Assembly (NCBI GenBank): GCA_015068665.1
Contig: SVKB01000008.1
Span: 18,259 to 82,258, forward strand
Direction of reading: 5' to 3'
DNA length: 64,000 bases
Origin: Oscillospiraceae bacterium
GTDB taxonomy: Bacteria; Bacillota; Clostridia; UMGS1840; HGM11507
Made by a program: the position numbers and the translations under genes. The notes below the pieces were generated by a model that saw only the letters and a list, made by a program, of their open reading frames with translations, was not told the DNA's origin and searched no databases. Shown in pieces: positions 62,757 to 64,000 of the stretch. Numbering within the stretch: position 1 is the first letter of the stretch; every line of letters starts with the position of its first letter.

Positions 62757-62827
62757 CGGAACTATTTTACTATTATGTTTTCTATCTTTTAACAACCCTT
62801 CCGAGATGCTTTACAATCCACCTCCCT

Positions 62828-63108
62828 TACGGCGGTTGGTCTTAGGGAGAATTTGGTTTTTAGTTGTAATTTTTAGTTTATAGTGCATAAAAAAATGCAG
62901 TAATACACCGGTATAACTGCATTTTTTATATTTCTCTAAATCAAAAAATTCCTATCTAAAAACTACTTCGTACCACAAAAATCTTAATTTTGAGTGTAGA
63001 AAAAGGCAAAAAAACTTCCAATCCTTGATGGATTAGAAGGTTTTTTAACGCATTTATATGCCAAAATTATGGTTTTTGGGCAATTTATCCCTAAGACTAA
63101 CCGCCGTA
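62828..63108. mobile_element. MITE-like element C with 21-bp terminal inverted repeats
   Basis: The ends are inverted copies at 62828-62848 and 63088-63108, beginning TACGGCGGTTGGTCTTAGGG with one mismatch. The 281-bp unit has no gene. Inside are two terminator-like hairpins: AATGCAGT...ACTGCATT (62889-62927) and CTTCCAATCC/GGATTAGAAG (63014-63040) flanked by A-runs and T-runs. It sits just beyond the LysR gene. A non-autonomous transposable element is the simplest reading. Confidence 0.75.
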
Positions 63109-63135
63109 CACAGGGGAGGCTTTATTTCGCCAAAG

Positions 63136-63175
63136 TTCGACATATATTAATTGCGACACATAAGGTTTAGATGCA
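63136..63175 (+). repeat. Imperfect direct repeat, left copy, beside the orphan gene
   Basis: TTCGACA followed ~15 bases later by CATAAGGTTTAGATGCA recurs at 63851-63891 in the same orientation. The two copies bracket the orphan gene at 63178-63789. The function is unknown; they could be traces of insertion. Confidence 0.6.
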
Positions 63176-63177
63176 GA

Positions 63178-63789
63178 TTATCTAATTTCGTAAATATGTG
63201 TTTTATTGATATCACCATTAGAAATTATTGATATACCGATATAATAATCAATTAAATCAATAACCTCTTCTCGTCCAAAACCTTTTAGCATTTCAACTAG
63301 CAATTTTGCTTTTGAATCAATTTTAAATGTAACATTGTTATCTATTTCGTACTGACAGGGTACACCTCTGGTTTCAGGATAAATAGAAATTCCTTTTATA
63401 AAACCAAAACTATTGATTTTTCGTTTTATTTTACCATTTTCAAGAATCTTAAAATATCCAAAATCCTTATCAGCGCAAAATACATAATTTGTATATTCTT
63501 TATAATGCTTCTGCAATATTTGAAAAATATCAAAAGTAAAAACATTCGAGAACACAAAACTTCCAATTCTATTTTCGAGTATTACGATTTTATTGTTGTT
63601 AAGTTGTTCCTTATAAAATTGAACATCAGCATTACTAGTACTAACTTCTATTTTATAAGCATCAGCATTTTGAAACATATTAGGATAACTATATTTCAAT
63701 TTGTAATGCGAAGCATTATTCAATAAATCAAAGGTTGGTATAAACATAAGAAAAAATTCATCTTCTAGTAATGAAATAATATTATTCAA
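63178..63789 (-). CDS. Orphan hypothetical protein
   Basis: I do not recognise this 203-residue protein. It is rich in Asn, Ile, Lys and Phe, has no signal peptide or clear membrane helix, and contains no catalytic motif that I can name. The DNA is more AT-rich than the neighbouring operons. It is preceded by AGGTGATG, a moderate RBS. Its position between two 40-base direct repeats, next to a MITE-like unit and a palindromic repeat, suggests horizontal acquisition. Confidence 0.6.
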   Translation of the reverse strand: MNNIISLLEDEFFLMFIPTFDLLNNASHYKLKYSYPNMFQNADAYKIEVSTSNADVQFYKEQLNNNKIVILENRIGSFVFSNVFTFDIFQILQKHYKEYTNYVFCADKDFGYFKILENGKIKRKINSFGFIKGISIYPETRGVPCQYEIDNNVTFKIDSKAKLLVEMLKGFGREEVIDLIDYYIGISIISNGDINKTHIYEIR

Positions 63790-63850
63790 AAAACATCACC
63801 TCATATAAGTTGTTTGCGTATCTATCTTCTTGTCTATTTATTCGACAACA

Positions 63851-63891
63851 TTCGACACTTTTTATATTGCGAGGCATAAGGTTTAGATGCA
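63851..63891 (+). repeat. Imperfect direct repeat, right copy
   Basis: Matches 63136-63175 with TTCGACA, a short AT-rich stretch, TTGCGA and CATAAGGTTTAGATGCA. It leads directly into the palindromic repeat at 63897. Confidence 0.6.
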
Positions 63892-63896
63892 ACTAA

Positions 63897-63942
63897 GCCT
63901 CCCTTGCCTAAAGGGAGGTGTCAGCCGTAGGCTGACGGAGGG
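63897..63942. repeat. REP-like double palindrome
   Basis: Two adjacent hairpins, GCCTCCCTT/AAGGGAGG and TCAGCC/GGCTGA, followed by CGGAGGG. I know this kind of repeat as abundant in intergenic DNA of gut Clostridia genomes. The remaining bases to the window end hold no gene that I can support. Confidence 0.65.
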
Positions 63943-64000
63943 ATTCTTTTACTGCATTATCTATGTACATACATACTCCCTCAAAATTTCTATTAACTTC

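Noticed and set aside
63136..63891. The direct repeats as phage or island attachment sites
   Set aside because: No integrase or tRNA gene is present and the repeats are imperfect, so an att label is not supported.
1..64000. CRISPR arrays, rRNA or tRNA genes, replication origin
   Set aside because: No regularly spaced repeats, no rRNA-like conserved blocks, no convincing tRNA cloverleaf and no dnaA-type box clusters were seen on reading.

Overview
The window is a low-GC, gene-dense stretch of a Gram-positive, probably anaerobic Clostridia-type chromosome. Supporting signs are Rex, the PyrK/PyrD-B type dihydroorotate dehydrogenase, SepF/DivIVA/YlmH, T-box and PyrR RNA attenuators, strong GGAGG-type ribosome binding sites, and TTGACA/TATAAT promoters with 17-nt spacers. 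No rRNA, tRNA, CRISPR array or intact transposase gene was seen.

Layout: (1) 1-7.2 kb, + strand: the end of prfB, prfA, a TsaC/Sua5 protein fused to a low-molecular-weight phosphatase, rimI, tsaD, an isocitrate-dehydrogenase-like gene, rex and a YitT-family membrane protein. (2) 7.2-14.1 kb: an SGNH hydrolase, thrS behind a threonine T-box, a PrsW-type protease, TspO and two tandem AraC regulators. (3) 14.3-25.6 kb, - strand: a PyrR-attenuated operon pyrR-uraA-pyrB-pyrC-pyrF-carA-carB-pyrK-pyrD, which lacks pyrE. Its carA carries Glu where the catalytic Cys should be. (4) 25.6-40.9 kb, - strand: a long housekeeping run miaB-ylbF-mutS-mutL-miaA-(HlyD-like)-yggS-sepF-ylmH-divIVA-ileS-lspA-rluD. 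(5) 41.2-45.9 kb: an unrecognised pair (HTH/coiled-coil/TPR protein and WG-repeat protein) behind an MFS transporter. (6) 46-50.7 kb: a scarred region with a deleted acyl-CoA-ligase copy, an SGNH hydrolase, a frameshifted DUF2179 relic, and an intact XRE-cupin-AMP-ligase fusion governed by its own T-box; then a sugar-kinase-like gene. (7) 51-57.6 kb: a ZIP transporter, an alpha/beta hydrolase, an operon joining a siroheme/4Fe-4S reductase to a FecBCD-type ABC importer, and a divergent Cfr/RlmN-family methyltransferase. (8) 58-62.8 kb: HyuB/HyuA with a divergent LysR regulator. (9) 62.8-64 kb: repeat-rich DNA around an orphan gene.

The least expected content lies between genes. A 242-245 bp element (copies at 8467-8708 and, inverted, 57716-57960) has three hairpins with compensatory base changes between copies, CAG...CTG ends, and a duplicated terminator-like hairpin on both sides (an exact 26-bp duplication in the second copy). 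A second family occurs at four intergenic sites, and a third, with long terminal inverted repeats, lies at 62828-63108. These look like non-autonomous mobile elements or structured RNAs that settle in 3' regions of genes. Other main leads are the glutaminase-dead CarA, the T-box on an acyl-CoA ligase (aligned specifier GTA, valine), and the TsaC-arginine-phosphatase-like fusion.
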